33,070 nt of DNA from Rhizobiales bacterium Ga0077548 (GCA_001464215.1 LNEZ01000047.1:1-33070); one strand, 5' to 3'; counted from the stretch's first letter, positions 1 through 10,160 are shown. The notes: a model not told the origin generated them from the letters alone. Program-made: numbers and translations.

Positions 1-1
1 C

Positions 2-448
2 ATCGGTTCGGGTGAAAAAGGCAAGCTCGCCGATCTCGTGATCTGGTCGCCGGCTTTCTTCGGCACCAAGCCCGACATGATCCTGAAGGGCGGTTCGATT
101 GTTGCAGCCCAAATGGGCGATCCGAACGCGTCGATTCCGACGCCGCAGCCGGTGCATTACCGCCCGATGTGGGGCGCGATGGGCAAATCCCGCACGGCGT
201 CTTCGGTGGTTTTCACCTCGAAGGCTGCGGTCCAGAACGGACTTCGCGAGAAGCTCGGTGTCGAGAAGGAACTGGTCGCAGTCGAGAACACGCGCGGCGG
301 CATCTCGAAGAAGAGCATGATCCACAACGACGCCACGCCCAATATCGAGATCGACACCGAGACCTATGAGGTGCGGGCGGACGGCGAATTACTGGTCTGC
401 GAGCCGGCGAAGGTGCTGCCGATGGCGCAGCGCTATTTCTTGTTCTAG
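2..448 (+). CDS. ureC: Urease alpha subunit, C-terminal part (5' end outside window)
   Basis: UreC is the catalytic nickel-binding subunit of urease, which hydrolyses urea to ammonia and carbamate in the cytoplasm. About 148 C-terminal residues are present. The frame is open from the window edge and carries the conserved urease stretch GKLADLV-WSPAFFG near its start, the GGSI-AAQMGD segment, and the end of the family, PMAQRYFLF, just before TAG. The nickel ligands and the carbamylated lysine lie in the missing upstream part. It is followed by a palindromic repeat and then ureE, which fits the common order ureABC-EFG. There is no sign of damage in the visible part. Confidence 0.97.
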   Translation: MGSGEKGKLADLVIWSPAFFGTKPDMILKGGSIVAAQMGDPNASIPTPQPVHYRPMWGAMGKSRTASSVVFTSKAAVQNGLREKLGVEKELVAVENTRGGISKKSMIHNDATPNIEIDTETYEVRADGELLVCEPAKVLPMAQRYFLF

Positions 449-450
449 TT

Positions 451-544
451 TCGTCATGCCCGGCCTTGTGCCGGGAATCCACGCCTTAGCAGGCTTCAAA
501 TGCGGTAAAGACGTGGATGGCCGGGACGAGCCCGGCCATGACGA
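451..544. repeat. Interspersed palindromic repeat, copy 1
   Basis: A 94-bp element with matching inverted ends (TCGTCATG at 451-458, CATGACGA at 537-544) and an inner pair CCCGGCC / GGCCGGG. It begins two bases after the ureC stop. A near-identical element lies at 31183-31274. Read on +, it encodes the MPGLVPGIHA...GRDEPGHDE peptide that is often mis-called as protein in rhizobial genomes, so I treat it as a noncoding repeat. It could fold into a long hairpin in the ureC-ureE mRNA and tune transcript stability or termination; that role is inference. Confidence 0.85.
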
Positions 545-567
545 GGTTATATTAGTGAGATGAGTTC

Positions 568-1158
568 ATGATCCGCGCCACCGAAGTGCTCGCCGCCGGC
601 CAGTGGAATCAGGCAGCCGAGGCCGACAGTATCGAGTTGCCACATGATGGCCGGCATCGCCGCCGCATCGCGATGCGCGGCACGCGCGACACCGTGTTCC
701 TGCTCGATCTCGCGGAAGCCATGATGTTGCGGGATGGCGACGGCCTGAAGCTCGAAGACGGCCGCGTGGTTCGCGTCATTTCCGCCAGCGAACCGATTGC
801 GGAAATCACTGCAAGCGACCCGCATCATCTCTCTCGCATCGCATGGCATCTCGGCAACCGCCATGTACCCGCGCAGATTTTGAGCGACCGCATCCGCATC
901 GGCCGCGATCATGTGCTGGAAGAACTGATGGTGAAACTCGGCGCGAAAGTTTCGCGCATCGAAGCGCCGTTCGATCCGGAAGGCGGGGCCTACGCGGAAG
1001 AAACCGCGCAGGCGCACGGCCATCATCATCACGATCATGGTCATGACCATGACGGTCACGACCATGCGCATCATGAACATAGTCCCGAATGTGGCTGCGG
1101 GCACGATCATACTCACGACCACGGCCATCACCATCACGGCCATGCCCACAAGCGCTAA
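568..1158 (+). CDS. ureE: Urease accessory protein UreE, nickel metallochaperone
   Basis: UreE delivers nickel to the urease apoprotein complex (UreDFG). The 196-residue protein has an N-terminal UreE domain (about residues 10-75), the nickel-binding C-terminal domain (about 76-145, including AWHLGNRHVPAQI and the IGRDHVLEELM segment) and a very histidine-rich tail. I count 23 His in the last 48 residues, plus a CGCG motif. Such tails bind several Ni ions and are found in only some UreE proteins. The start at 568 follows a weak purine-rich site. The last 17 bases overlap the chosen ureF start, so ureF is probably translationally coupled. Confidence 0.96.
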   Translation: MIRATEVLAAGQWNQAAEADSIELPHDGRHRRRIAMRGTRDTVFLLDLAEAMMLRDGDGLKLEDGRVVRVISASEPIAEITASDPHHLSRIAWHLGNRHVPAQILSDRIRIGRDHVLEELMVKLGAKVSRIEAPFDPEGGAYAEETAQAHGHHHHDHGHDHDGHDHAHHEHSPECGCGHDHTHDHGHHHHGHAHKR

Positions 1159-1849
1159 AGCCAAGGTTGCAAGCGCAAACGGCAATTTGCCGTTGCTTGC
1201 GTGGCTGTCGCCCGCGTTCCCGGTCGGATCGTTCGCTTACAGTCATGGCATCGAATGGGCATTCGAGTCGGGCGATGTCACGGACGCGAAATCGACCGAA
1301 CAATGGATCACTGATCTTCTGCAATGCGGGGGTCCATGGTCTGACGCCGTGTTGTTGGCGGCCGCGCATCGTGCCGTGAGCGCGAAAGAGTACAACACCC
1401 TTCGTGGTGCTGCTGAATTCGCTGCTGCGCTCGCACCGTCGAAAGAGCGCAAGCTGGAAACAATGGCGCAGGGCGAGGCCTTCATGAATTCGGTCAGTTC
1501 CGCTTGGCCTAACAAGCTGCTCGAGAAAATCGTTAGCCTGATTGGAAAAGAAGTCGCTTATCCCGTCGCGGTCGGCGTCTCCGCCGCCGCGCACGACATT
1601 CCGCTGCGCGTGACGCTCGAATCCTATTTGCTCGCTATGGTTTCGAATTTTGTTTCCGCGGCGGTGCGGCTGATTCCGCTCGGCCAGACTGACGGCATCA
1701 AGATCGTAGCTAATCTCACGCCGCTCGCCCGCGAAGTTGCTGCGCGTGCGGAAAAGTCCACGATGGACGATGCGGGTGGCGCTGCTATCCGTTCTGATAT
1801 CGCAAGCATGAAGCACGAAACGCAATACACAAGGTTGTTCCGCTCATGA
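1142..1849 (+). CDS. ureF: Urease accessory protein UreF
   Basis: UreF works with UreD and UreG as the GTPase-linked nickel insertion complex. The 235-residue protein shows the family signature LLAWLSPAFPVGSFAYSHGIE near its N-terminus, then an all-alpha body and the AMVSNFVSAAVRLIPLGQTDG segment. The reading frame stays open upstream to 1037, but that part is only the His-rich tail of ureE read in another frame (a Met/Thr/Ile-rich string), so I start at the ATG at 1142. No clear ribosome binding site is visible there; re-initiation after ureE is likely. The stop overlaps the next gene by 4 bp (ATGA). Confidence 0.95.
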   Translation: MPTSAKAKVASANGNLPLLAWLSPAFPVGSFAYSHGIEWAFESGDVTDAKSTEQWITDLLQCGGPWSDAVLLAAAHRAVSAKEYNTLRGAAEFAAALAPSKERKLETMAQGEAFMNSVSSAWPNKLLEKIVSLIGKEVAYPVAVGVSAAAHDIPLRVTLESYLLAMVSNFVSAAVRLIPLGQTDGIKIVANLTPLAREVAARAEKSTMDDAGGAAIRSDIASMKHETQYTRLFRS

Positions 1850-2289
1850 CCTTTGCGGCTTTTCTCGGCGTCATTATGTTCACGTTGCTAATTTCTATTG
1901 CAGCATTGCACATCGTATGGGGCTTCGGCGTCGTATGGCCTGCGCAGAATGAAAAGCAACTAGTTAGCTGGGTCGTCGGCGCCAAGGGTCTTCAAAAGAT
2001 GCCGCCGTTCTCGCAATGTCTGCTCGCGGGCATCGGCATCGGCTTTTTCGCTTTCGTAGCCCTTATGCTTGGCAATGCGATTTCATCGCCGCTCTCGCCG
2101 CGATGGGTAACGATGATCGGCATACTTTCTGCTTTCGTTTTTGCGGGCAGAGGCATCGCTGGATATTTTCCGCAATGGCGCCGACGTTTTCCGCAGCAGC
2201 CGTTTGCGACCTTCGATCAATATTCTTTCGCGCCGCTCTGCCTGCTGCTTGCAGCCGGCTACGCGACGCTTGTCATCCTAAGGATATGA
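1846..2289 (+). CDS. DUF3995-like small integral membrane protein inside the urease operon
   Basis: A 147-residue hydrophobic protein with about four membrane segments (roughly residues 5-28, 57-80, 88-107 and 124-145). An early [13 protein letters not shown] motif and a late [14 protein letters not shown] motif resemble the DUF3995 family; that assignment is from memory of the pattern. Function is unknown. It overlaps ureF by 4 bp and ends 1 bp before ureG, so it is certainly co-transcribed and coupled with the urease maturation genes. A role tied to urease (nickel, urea or ammonia movement) is only a guess from position. It has no HupE/UreJ nickel-transporter signature that I can see. Confidence 0.85.
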   Translation: MTFAAFLGVIMFTLLISIAALHIVWGFGVVWPAQNEKQLVSWVVGAKGLQKMPPFSQCLLAGIGIGFFAFVALMLGNAISSPLSPRWVTMIGILSAFVFAGRGIAGYFPQWRRRFPQQPFATFDQYSFAPLCLLLAAGYATLVILRI

Positions 2290-2290
2290 A

Positions 2291-2911
<621 letters not shown>

Positions 2912-3092
2912 GATGTGGGCGTCTATTTTCGCGCTGTCGTTAGCCCTTTGATGTAAAAGGATTTTATGTGTAGCGCGAAAGTTCCGTAGGGTAACTCTTA
3001 CGACAACTTAATCCCACTAGACTGTCTGGAATGTTAGAAAAGAGCACACCCGGTTGGCTGACCGGTAGCGCTCAAAAACCGCCGGAACGCCA

Positions 3093-4235
3093 ATGGCCGC
3101 GAAGTTAAAACCAACCCGCTCGACCTATGTGATGCTTGCCGGCTGCGCTGTTCTCGTTGCCGCAGGTCTGTGGTGGACCTTCGGAAGTTCCAGCAACCAA
3201 TCGGCGCAAAAGAAAAAAGGCCCGGCCACGATTTCGGTTCTGGCCGGCAAGGCGCTGCGCAAAGACGTGCCGTATCGCGTGGAATCACTCGGCACCGTTC
3301 AGCCGCTGATCACCGTTTCGATCCGCTCGCGCGTGGATAGCCAGGTCGTCAAGGTTCACTTCGAGGACGGCGCGAAGGTGAACGAAGGCGATCCGCTGTT
3401 CACGCTGGATAGCCGCGCCATCGACGCGCAAATTCAGCAGGCGGAAGCGACGCTTTCGCTCGCCAAGTCGCAGCTTGAAAAAGCCGAGCGCGACCGCGAG
3501 CGCATCGCGGGTCTCGCCGCCAAAGGTACGCTCTCGCCGGTACAGGAAGCCGACGCCAAAACCAATGTCGAGGTTTTAAAAGCGACAGTCGCGCAGAACG
3601 AAGCCAATCTTCAGAACCTTCGCGTGCTTCGCACCTATTATGATGTGAAGGCGCCGGTCTCGGGCCGCATCGGCGTCGCGAACGTCCGTCAGGGCGCAAT
3701 TGTCCGCTCCGCGGATTCCGGCACCCCGCTTGCGACTATCAATCAGATCGCGCCGATCTATGTCGCCTTCGGCATTCCCGAGCGCTTCATTCCCGAGTTG
3801 CGCACGGCAGGCGAGAAGGCGGCCGTCGAGGTCGCGTTCCAGAACGAACTGACGCTTTCCAACGGCAAGGTTGCCTTCATCGAAAACGCCGTCGATCCGC
3901 AGACCGGCACCATTCTCGTGCGCGGTATCTTCGAGAACGGCGATGAAAAATTATGGCCGGGGACGCTCGCTTCAGTGCGCGTCACGCTCCGTATCGACCC
4001 GAACCTCGTCACGGTTCCAGCGGAAGCCGTGCAGAGCGGCCAGAAAGGCAACTTTGTTTTCGTGATCGAGAACAATGTCGCCCGCGTGCGTGCGGTCAAA
4101 GTTCTGCGCACCGCCGGTGGCGAAGCGGTGCTTTCCGAAGGTCTCAACGGCGACGAAACAGTCGTCATCGACGGGCAGCTGTCGCTGCGTGAAGGCAGCC
4201 GCGTCGATATCAAGCAGCGTCAGGCAGGTTCATAG
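3093..4235 (+). CDS. RND efflux periplasmic adaptor (membrane fusion protein)
   Basis: A 380-residue HlyD/AcrA-type adaptor that links an inner-membrane RND pump to an outer-membrane channel. The N-terminal membrane anchor is at about residues 13-31. It is followed by a barrel-sandwich half (VSIRSRVDSQV, FEDGAKVNEGDPLFTLD), an alpha-hairpin at about 105-170 with heptad-like Lys/Glu/Ala content, the second lipoyl half (YYDVKAPVSGRIG), and beta-barrel and membrane-proximal domains (AVDPQTGTILVRG, VTVPAEAVQ). The pattern is closest to MdtA/MuxA-type adaptors. It ends 2 bp before the pump gene, so the two form an operon. The 181-bp gap upstream holds no clear promoter that I can name. Confidence 0.93.
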   Translation: MAAKLKPTRSTYVMLAGCAVLVAAGLWWTFGSSSNQSAQKKKGPATISVLAGKALRKDVPYRVESLGTVQPLITVSIRSRVDSQVVKVHFEDGAKVNEGDPLFTLDSRAIDAQIQQAEATLSLAKSQLEKAERDRERIAGLAAKGTLSPVQEADAKTNVEVLKATVAQNEANLQNLRVLRTYYDVKAPVSGRIGVANVRQGAIVRSADSGTPLATINQIAPIYVAFGIPERFIPELRTAGEKAAVEVAFQNELTLSNGKVAFIENAVDPQTGTILVRGIFENGDEKLWPGTLASVRVTLRIDPNLVTVPAEAVQSGQKGNFVFVIENNVARVRAVKVLRTAGGEAVLSEGLNGDETVVIDGQLSLREGSRVDIKQRQAGS

Positions 4236-4237
4236 CG

Positions 4238-7200
4238 ATGAACTTCTTCGAGCTGTGCATCCGCCGGCCGGTGCTGACGACACTTTTGATGGTGTCGATC
4301 ATCATGGCGGGCGTGTTCGGTTATCGCCTGCTGCCGGTGTCCGCACTGCCGCGCGTTGACTTCCCTACGATCAATATCAACGCCAGCCTTCCGGGCGCGA
4401 ACCCGGAGATCATGGCAGCGACGGTGGCGACCCCGATCGAGCGGCAGCTTGCGACGATTGCCGGCATTACCTCGATGACTTCGTCGAGCACGACCGGCTC
4501 AACGCAGATTACGATTCAGTTCGACCTCAACCGCGATATCGACGCAGCCGCGCTCGACGTGCAATCCGCGCTCTCGGTCGCGCAGCGAAACCTGCCGATC
4601 GAAATGACGGTGCCGCCGAGCTTCCGCAAGGTAAACCCAGCCGATGCGCCGGTTCTTTTCCTCTCGTTGATTTCCGACACGCTGCCGCTTTCGGTGGTCA
4701 ACGAATATGCCGAGACCGTGATCGGTCAGCAGATTTCGCAAATCACCGGCGTCGCACAGGTCAACGTGTTCGGCGGCCAGAAATATGCGCTGCGAATTCG
4801 TATCAACCCTGAAGCGATCGCCGCGCGCGGCATTGCGCTTTCCGAAATCAATCTGGCGATCGCCCAGGCGACTTCGAACACGCCGCTCGGCGTCATTGCC
4901 GGGCCAAAGCAGACCCTTACACTCGACATGGGTTCGCAGCAGGCCGACGCGAAGAAATATCAAGACCTCATTGTCGCGTGGCGCAACGGCGCACCAATCA
5001 AGTTAACCGACATCGCCATCGTCGAAAACGGTGTTGAGAACGAGCGCATTGCCGGCTGGTACAATGACGCGCGCGCGATCAACCTCGCGATCTACCGGCA
5101 ACCCGATGCAAACACGATCGATGTCGTCGATGCCGTTAAGCGCCGTCTGCCCGAATTCCGTGCCTCTGTTCCTGGTGCGATCAACATCGAAGTCTTGATG
5201 GATCGCTCGGTCTCGATCCGCAACTCGGTTAGCGCGGTGCAGCGAACGCTGATGGAAGCGGTCGTACTTGTTGTGCTTGTGATCTTCCTATTCCTGCGAA
5301 GCGGGCGAGCTACATTGATTCCCGCGCTGGCGCTGCCGCTATCCATCGTCGGCACTTTTGGCGCGATGTATGTGCTCGGCTATTCGATCAACAACATGAC
5401 GTTGCTCGCGCTCGTGCTCTGCGTTGGCTTCGTCGTCGACGACGCGATCGTCGTTCTCGAAAATATCTACCGATATATCGAGCGAGGGATGCCGCCGTTC
5501 CAGGCGGCGATCACGGGTGCGCGCGAAATCGGTTTCACCATCGTCTCGATGACCGTTTCGCTGGTCTGTGTGTTCATTCCTGTGCTGTTCATGGGCGGGG
5601 TGGTCGGCCGCGTGTTCCGCGAATTCGCAGTCACGATTTCGGTGGCGATCCTCGTCTCGGGCTTTGTTTCGCTGACACTGACGCCGATGCTTTGCGCGCG
5701 TGTGTTGAAGCCGGTCGACCACAGCAAGAAGCCCGGCCGCTTCATGCGTTATTCCGAAGCGGCATTCGAAGGCGCATTGGCAGGCTATCGCCGTTCGCTT
5801 GACTGGGTTTTGCGTCATCGCCCGGCGACGCTCATGGCGACGTTCGCGACGCTTTTCATCGTGATCGGTCTTTATGCGTGGGTGCCTAAAGGCTTTTTCC
5901 CGATTGAGGATACCGGCTTTATCTCCAGCACCATCGAAGCGGCGACTGATACGTCTTTCGAGGAAATGGCAGTCCGGCAGCAGGAAGTAGCGGCGATTGT
6001 GCGGAAGGACAAAGATGTCGCCTATGTAGTCTCAATCGCAGGTGCGACTGGTATCAGCAGAACGACGAATACCGGACGGCTGTTCGTTTCGCTGAAGCCT
6101 CGGCACGAGCGAACAGAAAGCGCGAACCAGATCATCCAGCGCCTGCGGCGCACGGTTGCTCAGGTTCCTGGCGTGAATGCATTCTTCCAGCCCGTGCAGA
6201 ACATATCGGTGGGCGGCACCGTATCGCGTGCGCTTTATCAGTATACGTTGCAAAGCTCGGATACCGATACGCTCTACAACCTCGCGCCGCAGCTACAGGA
6301 AAAGATCGCGCAGATTCCGATCTTGCGTGACGTGAACTCCGATTTGCAGATCACCAATCCGCAGATCACGATCGATATCGATCGCGAAAAATCGCGTGCT
6401 CTCGGCATCGGCGACGACCAGATCCGTAGCGTGTTGTATAGCCAATACGGCTCGCGGCAGGTTGCGACGCTCTACACCGCGAACAATCAATTCCAGGTCA
6501 TCGTCGAGGCGCAGCGCCGCTTCCAGCGCGACGAGACGGACCTCTCGCGTACGTATTTGCGGGCATCCACCGGCCAGCTTGTGCCGCTGGACGCCATCGC
6601 AACCATGCGGCGCACCGTGGGGCCGTTGCAGATTTCGCATCAGCAGCAGCAGCCCTCGGTGACGATTTCATTCAATCTGGCGCCGGGTGTCGCGCTTTCC
6701 GAAGCTGTCGAGGCGATCCAGCAGGTCGAGCGCGATTCCAGTTTCCCGGCAAGCGTTTCAAGCGGCTTTCAAGGCACCGCGCAGGCCTTCCGCGACTCGC
6801 TTTCCAGTCAGCCGCTGTTGATTCTTGCCGCGATCCTGGTGATCTACATCGTGCTCGGCATTCTCTACGAGAGCTTCATCCATCCGCTGACGATTTTATC
6901 CGGGCTGCCTTCGGCCGGCATCGGCGCGCTGCTAACGCTGCTTTTGTTCGGCATGGACCTTTCGGTGATCGCGATTATCGGCATCGTGCTCCTGGTCGGC
7001 ATCGTGAAGAAGAACGCGATCATGATGATCGATTTTGCGATTGAGCGAAGACGGCACGGCATGGGCGCGGAAGAATCGATCCGCGAAGCGGCGTTGCTGC
7101 GCTTCCGCCCGATCATGATGACGACGATGGCCGCGATTTTCGGCACCTTGCCGATTGCGATCGGCGCGGGCGAGGGCGCGGAACTGCGTCAGCCGCTAGG

Positions 7201-7375
7201 TGTCGCGGTCGTCGGCGGTCTGCTGCTTTCGCAATTGCTGACGCTCTACATCACGCCCGTGATCTATCTGTATCTCGACAAGTACGATCAGAAGATTGCA
7301 GGCGCGATCAACGAGAAAGAGGCCGAAGTGCCGGTAGAGCACGGCGGCAAGAAGAAGATCGTCGCCGCGGAATAA
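4238..7375 (+). CDS. RND multidrug efflux pump, inner-membrane subunit (MdtB/MdtC/MuxB type)
   Basis: A 1045-residue proton-driven exporter of the HAE-1 RND family. The start FFELCIRRPVLTTLL and the first helix are typical. TM4 holds the paired aspartates of the proton relay in GFVVDDAIVVLENIYR, and TM10 has the matching lysine in GIVKKNAIMMIDFA. Two large periplasmic loops follow TM1 and TM7, showing the internal duplication. IERGMPPFQAAI and FRPIMMTTMAAIFGTLPIA are standard RND stretches. Substrates cannot be read from sequence. No outer-membrane factor gene accompanies it here, so it probably uses one encoded elsewhere. Its TAA is directly followed by the TAA of the minus-strand neighbour. 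Confidence 0.96.
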   Translation: MNFFELCIRRPVLTTLLMVSIIMAGVFGYRLLPVSALPRVDFPTININASLPGANPEIMAATVATPIERQLATIAGITSMTSSSTTGSTQITIQFDLNRDIDAAALDVQSALSVAQRNLPIEMTVPPSFRKVNPADAPVLFLSLISDTLPLSVVNEYAETVIGQQISQITGVAQVNVFGGQKYALRIRINPEAIAARGIALSEINLAIAQATSNTPLGVIAGPKQTLTLDMGSQQADAKKYQDLIVAWRNGAPIKLTDIAIVENGVENERIAGWYNDARAINLAIYRQPDANTIDVVDAVKRRLPEFRASVPGAINIEVLMDRSVSIRNSVSAVQRTLMEAVVLVVLVIFLFLRSGRATLIPALALPLSIVGTFGAMYVLGYSINNMTLLALVLCVGFVVDDAIVVLENIYRYIERGMPPFQAAITGAREIGFTIVSMTVSLVCVFIPVLFMGGVVGRVFREFAVTISVAILVSGFVSLTLTPMLCARVLKPVDHSKKPGRFMRYSEAAFEGALAGYRRSLDWVLRHRPATLMATFATLFIVIGLYAWVPKGFFPIEDTGFISSTIEAATDTSFEEMAVRQQEVAAIVRKDKDVAYVVSIAGATGISRTTNTGRLFVSLKPRHERTESANQIIQRLRRTVAQVPGVNAFFQPVQNISVGGTVSRALYQYTLQSSDTDTLYNLAPQLQEKIAQIPILRDVNSDLQITNPQITIDIDREKSRALGIGDDQIRSVLYSQYGSRQVATLYTANNQFQVIVEAQRRFQRDETDLSRTYLRASTGQLVPLDAIATMRRTVGPLQISHQQQQPSVTISFNLAPGVALSEAVEAIQQVERDSSFPASVSSGFQGTAQAFRDSLSSQPLLILAAILVIYIVLGILYESFIHPLTILSGLPSAGIGALLTLLLFGMDLSVIAIIGIVLLVGIVKKNAIMMIDFAIERRRHGMGAEESIREAALLRFRPIMMTTMAAIFGTLPIAIGAGEGAELRQPLGVAVVGGLLLSQLLTLYITPVIYLYLDKYDQKIAGAINEKEAEVPVEHGGKKKIVAAE

Positions 7376-8743
7376 TTACGCGGCGGCGAATTTCTTCGGC
7401 GCGAACAACCGCTCCATCTCGCGGCGGAATTTCACGGTATCGTCTTCCGTGATTGCAACGTCATTCCACGTGACAGGTTTGTCTGCCGCGACAGGCTTAT
7501 TCAGCTTCACCTTGTGCGCGAGGCCGATAGGGAGTGCGCCAGATGCAAGCGAATCTTCCGCACGCACGATCTTGCCATACACCGTGTAGCCGCCTTCGCC
7601 GTCGAGCATTTCTCCCGCTACGAGATTGCGTTTTGCAACCGCCGCGACATCGGAGCGGAACGCATCCGCAGTGCCGGTTGCTTCGCCGCGCAGCACGGCG
7701 GCAGCGGCGGAGATGCCGAGTTCGAGACCGATCATGTGATAGGGGCGGTAGAGCGCGGAATAGCGTCCCGATTTGTCGGTGATCATGCCGTATTCGGCAA
7801 AGCAGCGGCGCGTGTATTCGGCTCGTGCATCGTCCGAGCCTGCTTCGAATACGACATAGACGCCCCAGCGCAAATCGCGCTCGACCGGCGAGCCGTCGCG
7901 GTTCAAGGAAGACACGACTTCGACAATGCCGCTTTCTTCCAGCACGCCACCTGCGGCGCGCGGGATCAGGTGCTTCGGCAGTTCGTCCGCGCCGCAGGGC
8001 GGGAAGGCGAGACCATCGCGCGGTGCCTTCAATCCTGTCGCATTGGAAATCGCCGCCATCTCGATTGCCGACTTCGTGCCGTCGAGAAACGAATTGAACA
8101 TCTGTGAGTTCATACCGGCGCTGGCAGCCTGCTCCGCAGTCATGCCGTAATAATTCCAGACTGTGTCGGGCGTCGATTGCGGATATTCCAGCAAGTACTT
8201 CGTGCCCTTGCCCGCAGAGACGACGCGAAAGCCACAGGCTTCGGCCCAGTCCACCATTTCGCACACGAGTGCCGGCTGATCGCCGTAAGCCAGCGCATAA
8301 ACGACGCCCGCTTCCGCCGCGCGCTTCGCGAGCAGCGGCCCGGCCAGCACATCGGCTTCGACCGTGACATTAACTACGTGACGGCCAGCCTTAAACGCTG
8401 ACAGACAATGCCGGATCGCCGCGGCGGGACTCCCCGTGACGTCGAGAATTACATCGAGGCCGTCGGCGTTGATGAGCGCCATAGCATCTTCGGTGATCGC
8501 GGTTTTGCCGGCCTTCAATGCGTCCGGAAGATCGCGTGCGATCTGCGTCTCGTCCCAGCCGGTGCGCTTCAACGCATCGCGGGCGCGCGTGCCGGAAAGA
8601 TCGGCGATGCCGAGGACGTGCAGGCCCGGTGTGGTGCGCGCCTGTGCCAGAAACATCGAGCCGAATTTGCCCGCTCCGATCAGCCCCGCGCGGACAGGGC
8701 GTCCTTCCGCAGCGCGGGCTTTCAACATCCGGCCCAGATTCAT
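7376..8743 (-). CDS. NAD(P)-dependent oxidoreductase, homoserine-dehydrogenase-like with C-terminal SAF-like part
   Basis: A 455-residue cytoplasmic protein. The N-terminal Rossmann fold has GAGKFG at 23-28, followed by a TGSPAAAIRHCLSAFKAGRHVVNVTVEAD segment of the kind seen in homoserine dehydrogenase and Gfo/Idh/MocA relatives. The middle carries a GMTAEQAASAGMNSQMFNSFLDG stretch. The C-terminal part (AKRNLVAGEMLDGEGGYTVYGK) looks like a SAF domain, as in sialic-acid/altronate-type enzymes. The family is usually annotated only as SAF-domain or homoserine-dehydrogenase-like oxidoreductase; the substrate is unknown, probably a sugar-acid or hydroxy-acid derivative. It is convergent with the RND pump and divergent from gcdH (182 bp between starts). 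Confidence 0.85.
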   Translation of the reverse strand: MNLGRMLKARAAEGRPVRAGLIGAGKFGSMFLAQARTTPGLHVLGIADLSGTRARDALKRTGWDETQIARDLPDALKAGKTAITEDAMALINADGLDVILDVTGSPAAAIRHCLSAFKAGRHVVNVTVEADVLAGPLLAKRAAEAGVVYALAYGDQPALVCEMVDWAEACGFRVVSAGKGTKYLLEYPQSTPDTVWNYYGMTAEQAASAGMNSQMFNSFLDGTKSAIEMAAISNATGLKAPRDGLAFPPCGADELPKHLIPRAAGGVLEESGIVEVVSSLNRDGSPVERDLRWGVYVVFEAGSDDARAEYTRRCFAEYGMITDKSGRYSALYRPYHMIGLELGISAAAAVLRGEATGTADAFRSDVAAVAKRNLVAGEMLDGEGGYTVYGKIVRAEDSLASGALPIGLAHKVKLNKPVAADKPVTWNDVAITEDDTVKFRREMERLFAPKKFAAA

Positions 8744-8925
8744 CGTGGAAACTCCATTTCTTATCCGCCCCAGTTCCGCATGGTGGTCATAGCCGTTCCG
8801 GCGCGGAGCTGGCTACCCATGAAGCCGCTGGCGCTCGCCGTGCGGCGGGTTTATAGCCAAGAAGAATAAGACAACAGCGCAGTGGCCATGCCCGCGCTTC
8901 CGGGGAAACCGCCGAGGAAATCGAT

Positions 8926-10149
8926 ATGAACAAACCGCTCGTAAAAGACGCCGCCAAGCCCGCATCCGCCGTTTCGACGAACTGGGAAGATCCGTTCGAT
9001 CTGGAAAGCCAGCTCACCGACGACGAGCGCATGGTGCGCGACACCGCGCGCGGCTACGCGCAGGAGAAGCTGCTGCCCCGCGTCACCGAAGCGTTTCTTC
9101 ATGAAAAATACGACCGCTCGGTCATGACCGAGATGGGCACGCTCGGGCTGCTCGGCTCGACACTACCGGAGAAATACGGCGGCGCTGGCCTGAACTATGT
9201 GAGCTATGGCGTGGCCGTACGCGAAATCGAGCGCGTGGATAGCGGCTATCGCTCGGCGATGAGCGTGCAGTCCTCGCTCGTGATGTATCCAATCTACGCG
9301 TATGGCTCGGAAGAGCAGCGGATGAAATATTTGCCGAAGCTAGCAAGCGGCGAGATCGTCGGCGCATTTGGTCTCACCGAGCCGGACCACGGTTCCGATC
9401 CCGGCGGTATGCGCACGCGCGCCGAGAAGACCGCGAAGGGCTACAAGCTCACCGGCACCAAGCTCTGGATTACCAATGCGCCGGTCGCCGACGTTTTCGT
9501 GGTCTGGGCAAAGTCGGACGCCGATGGCGGACGCATCCGCGGCTTTGTTCTTGAGCGCGGCATGAAGGGCCTCTCGACACCGAAGATCGAGGGCAAGCTC
9601 AGCTTGCGCGCGTCCATCACCGGCGAAATCGTGATGGAAGGCGTGGAAGTCGGCGAAGATGCGCTGCTTCCCAACGTCGCCGGTCTTGCCGGGCCGTTCG
9701 GCTGTCTCACCCGCGCGCGTCTCGGCATTGCCTGGGGCGCGATGGGGGCGGCGGAAGCCTGCATGGCGGCTGCCCGCGACTACACCCTGAACCGCAAACA
9801 GTTCGGCCGTCCGCTGGCCGCGACCCAGCTCGTGCAGTTGAAACTTGCGAATATGCAGACCGAAATCGCACTCGGCCTTCAGGCAGCACTCCGCGTGACC
9901 CGCCTCATGGACGAAGATCGCTGCCCGCCGGAGGCGGTTTCGATCGTGAAGCGCAACAACTGCGGCAAGGCGCTGGATATCGCTCGCGTCGCGCGCGATA
10001 TGCACGGCGGCAACGGCATCACCGCCGAATATCATGTAATGCGTCACGTGATGAATCTGGAAACGGTGAACACCTACGAAGGCACGCATGACGTTCATGC
10101 GCTGATCCTCGGACGCGGCATCACCGGCATTCAGGCTTTCTCGCAGTAA
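8926..10149 (+). CDS. gcdH: Glutaryl-CoA dehydrogenase
   Basis: A 407-residue FAD enzyme of the acyl-CoA dehydrogenase family that converts glutaryl-CoA to crotonyl-CoA and CO2 in lysine, tryptophan and glutarate breakdown. Family marks are [24 protein letters not shown] (flavin and substrate loop), [13 protein letters not shown] and the C-terminal [15 protein letters not shown]. The catalytic base is Glu385 in YEGTHD, matching the glutaryl-CoA subgroup rather than short-chain enzymes. A GAGGA site at 8914-8918 precedes the ATG by 7 bp. A CoA-transferase gene follows 11 bp downstream, supporting a glutarate pathway. Confidence 0.94.
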   Translation: MNKPLVKDAAKPASAVSTNWEDPFDLESQLTDDERMVRDTARGYAQEKLLPRVTEAFLHEKYDRSVMTEMGTLGLLGSTLPEKYGGAGLNYVSYGVAVREIERVDSGYRSAMSVQSSLVMYPIYAYGSEEQRMKYLPKLASGEIVGAFGLTEPDHGSDPGGMRTRAEKTAKGYKLTGTKLWITNAPVADVFVVWAKSDADGGRIRGFVLERGMKGLSTPKIEGKLSLRASITGEIVMEGVEVGEDALLPNVAGLAGPFGCLTRARLGIAWGAMGAAEACMAAARDYTLNRKQFGRPLAATQLVQLKLANMQTEIALGLQAALRVTRLMDEDRCPPEAVSIVKRNNCGKALDIARVARDMHGGNGITAEYHVMRHVMNLETVNTYEGTHDVHALILGRGITGIQAFSQ

Positions 10150-10160
10150 GTTCGCGTTCC

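Noticed and set aside
1037-1141. 35-residue N-terminal extension of UreF
   Set aside because: It is the His-rich ureE tail read in another frame and is not like any UreF start.
547-1825. Long minus-strand frames opposite ureE and ureF
   Set aside because: They are antisense to clearly conserved genes and show no family motif.
5339-5818. Minus-strand frame inside the RND pump gene
   Set aside because: Shadow of the GC-rich coding strand; the composition is dominated by Arg, Asp and His.
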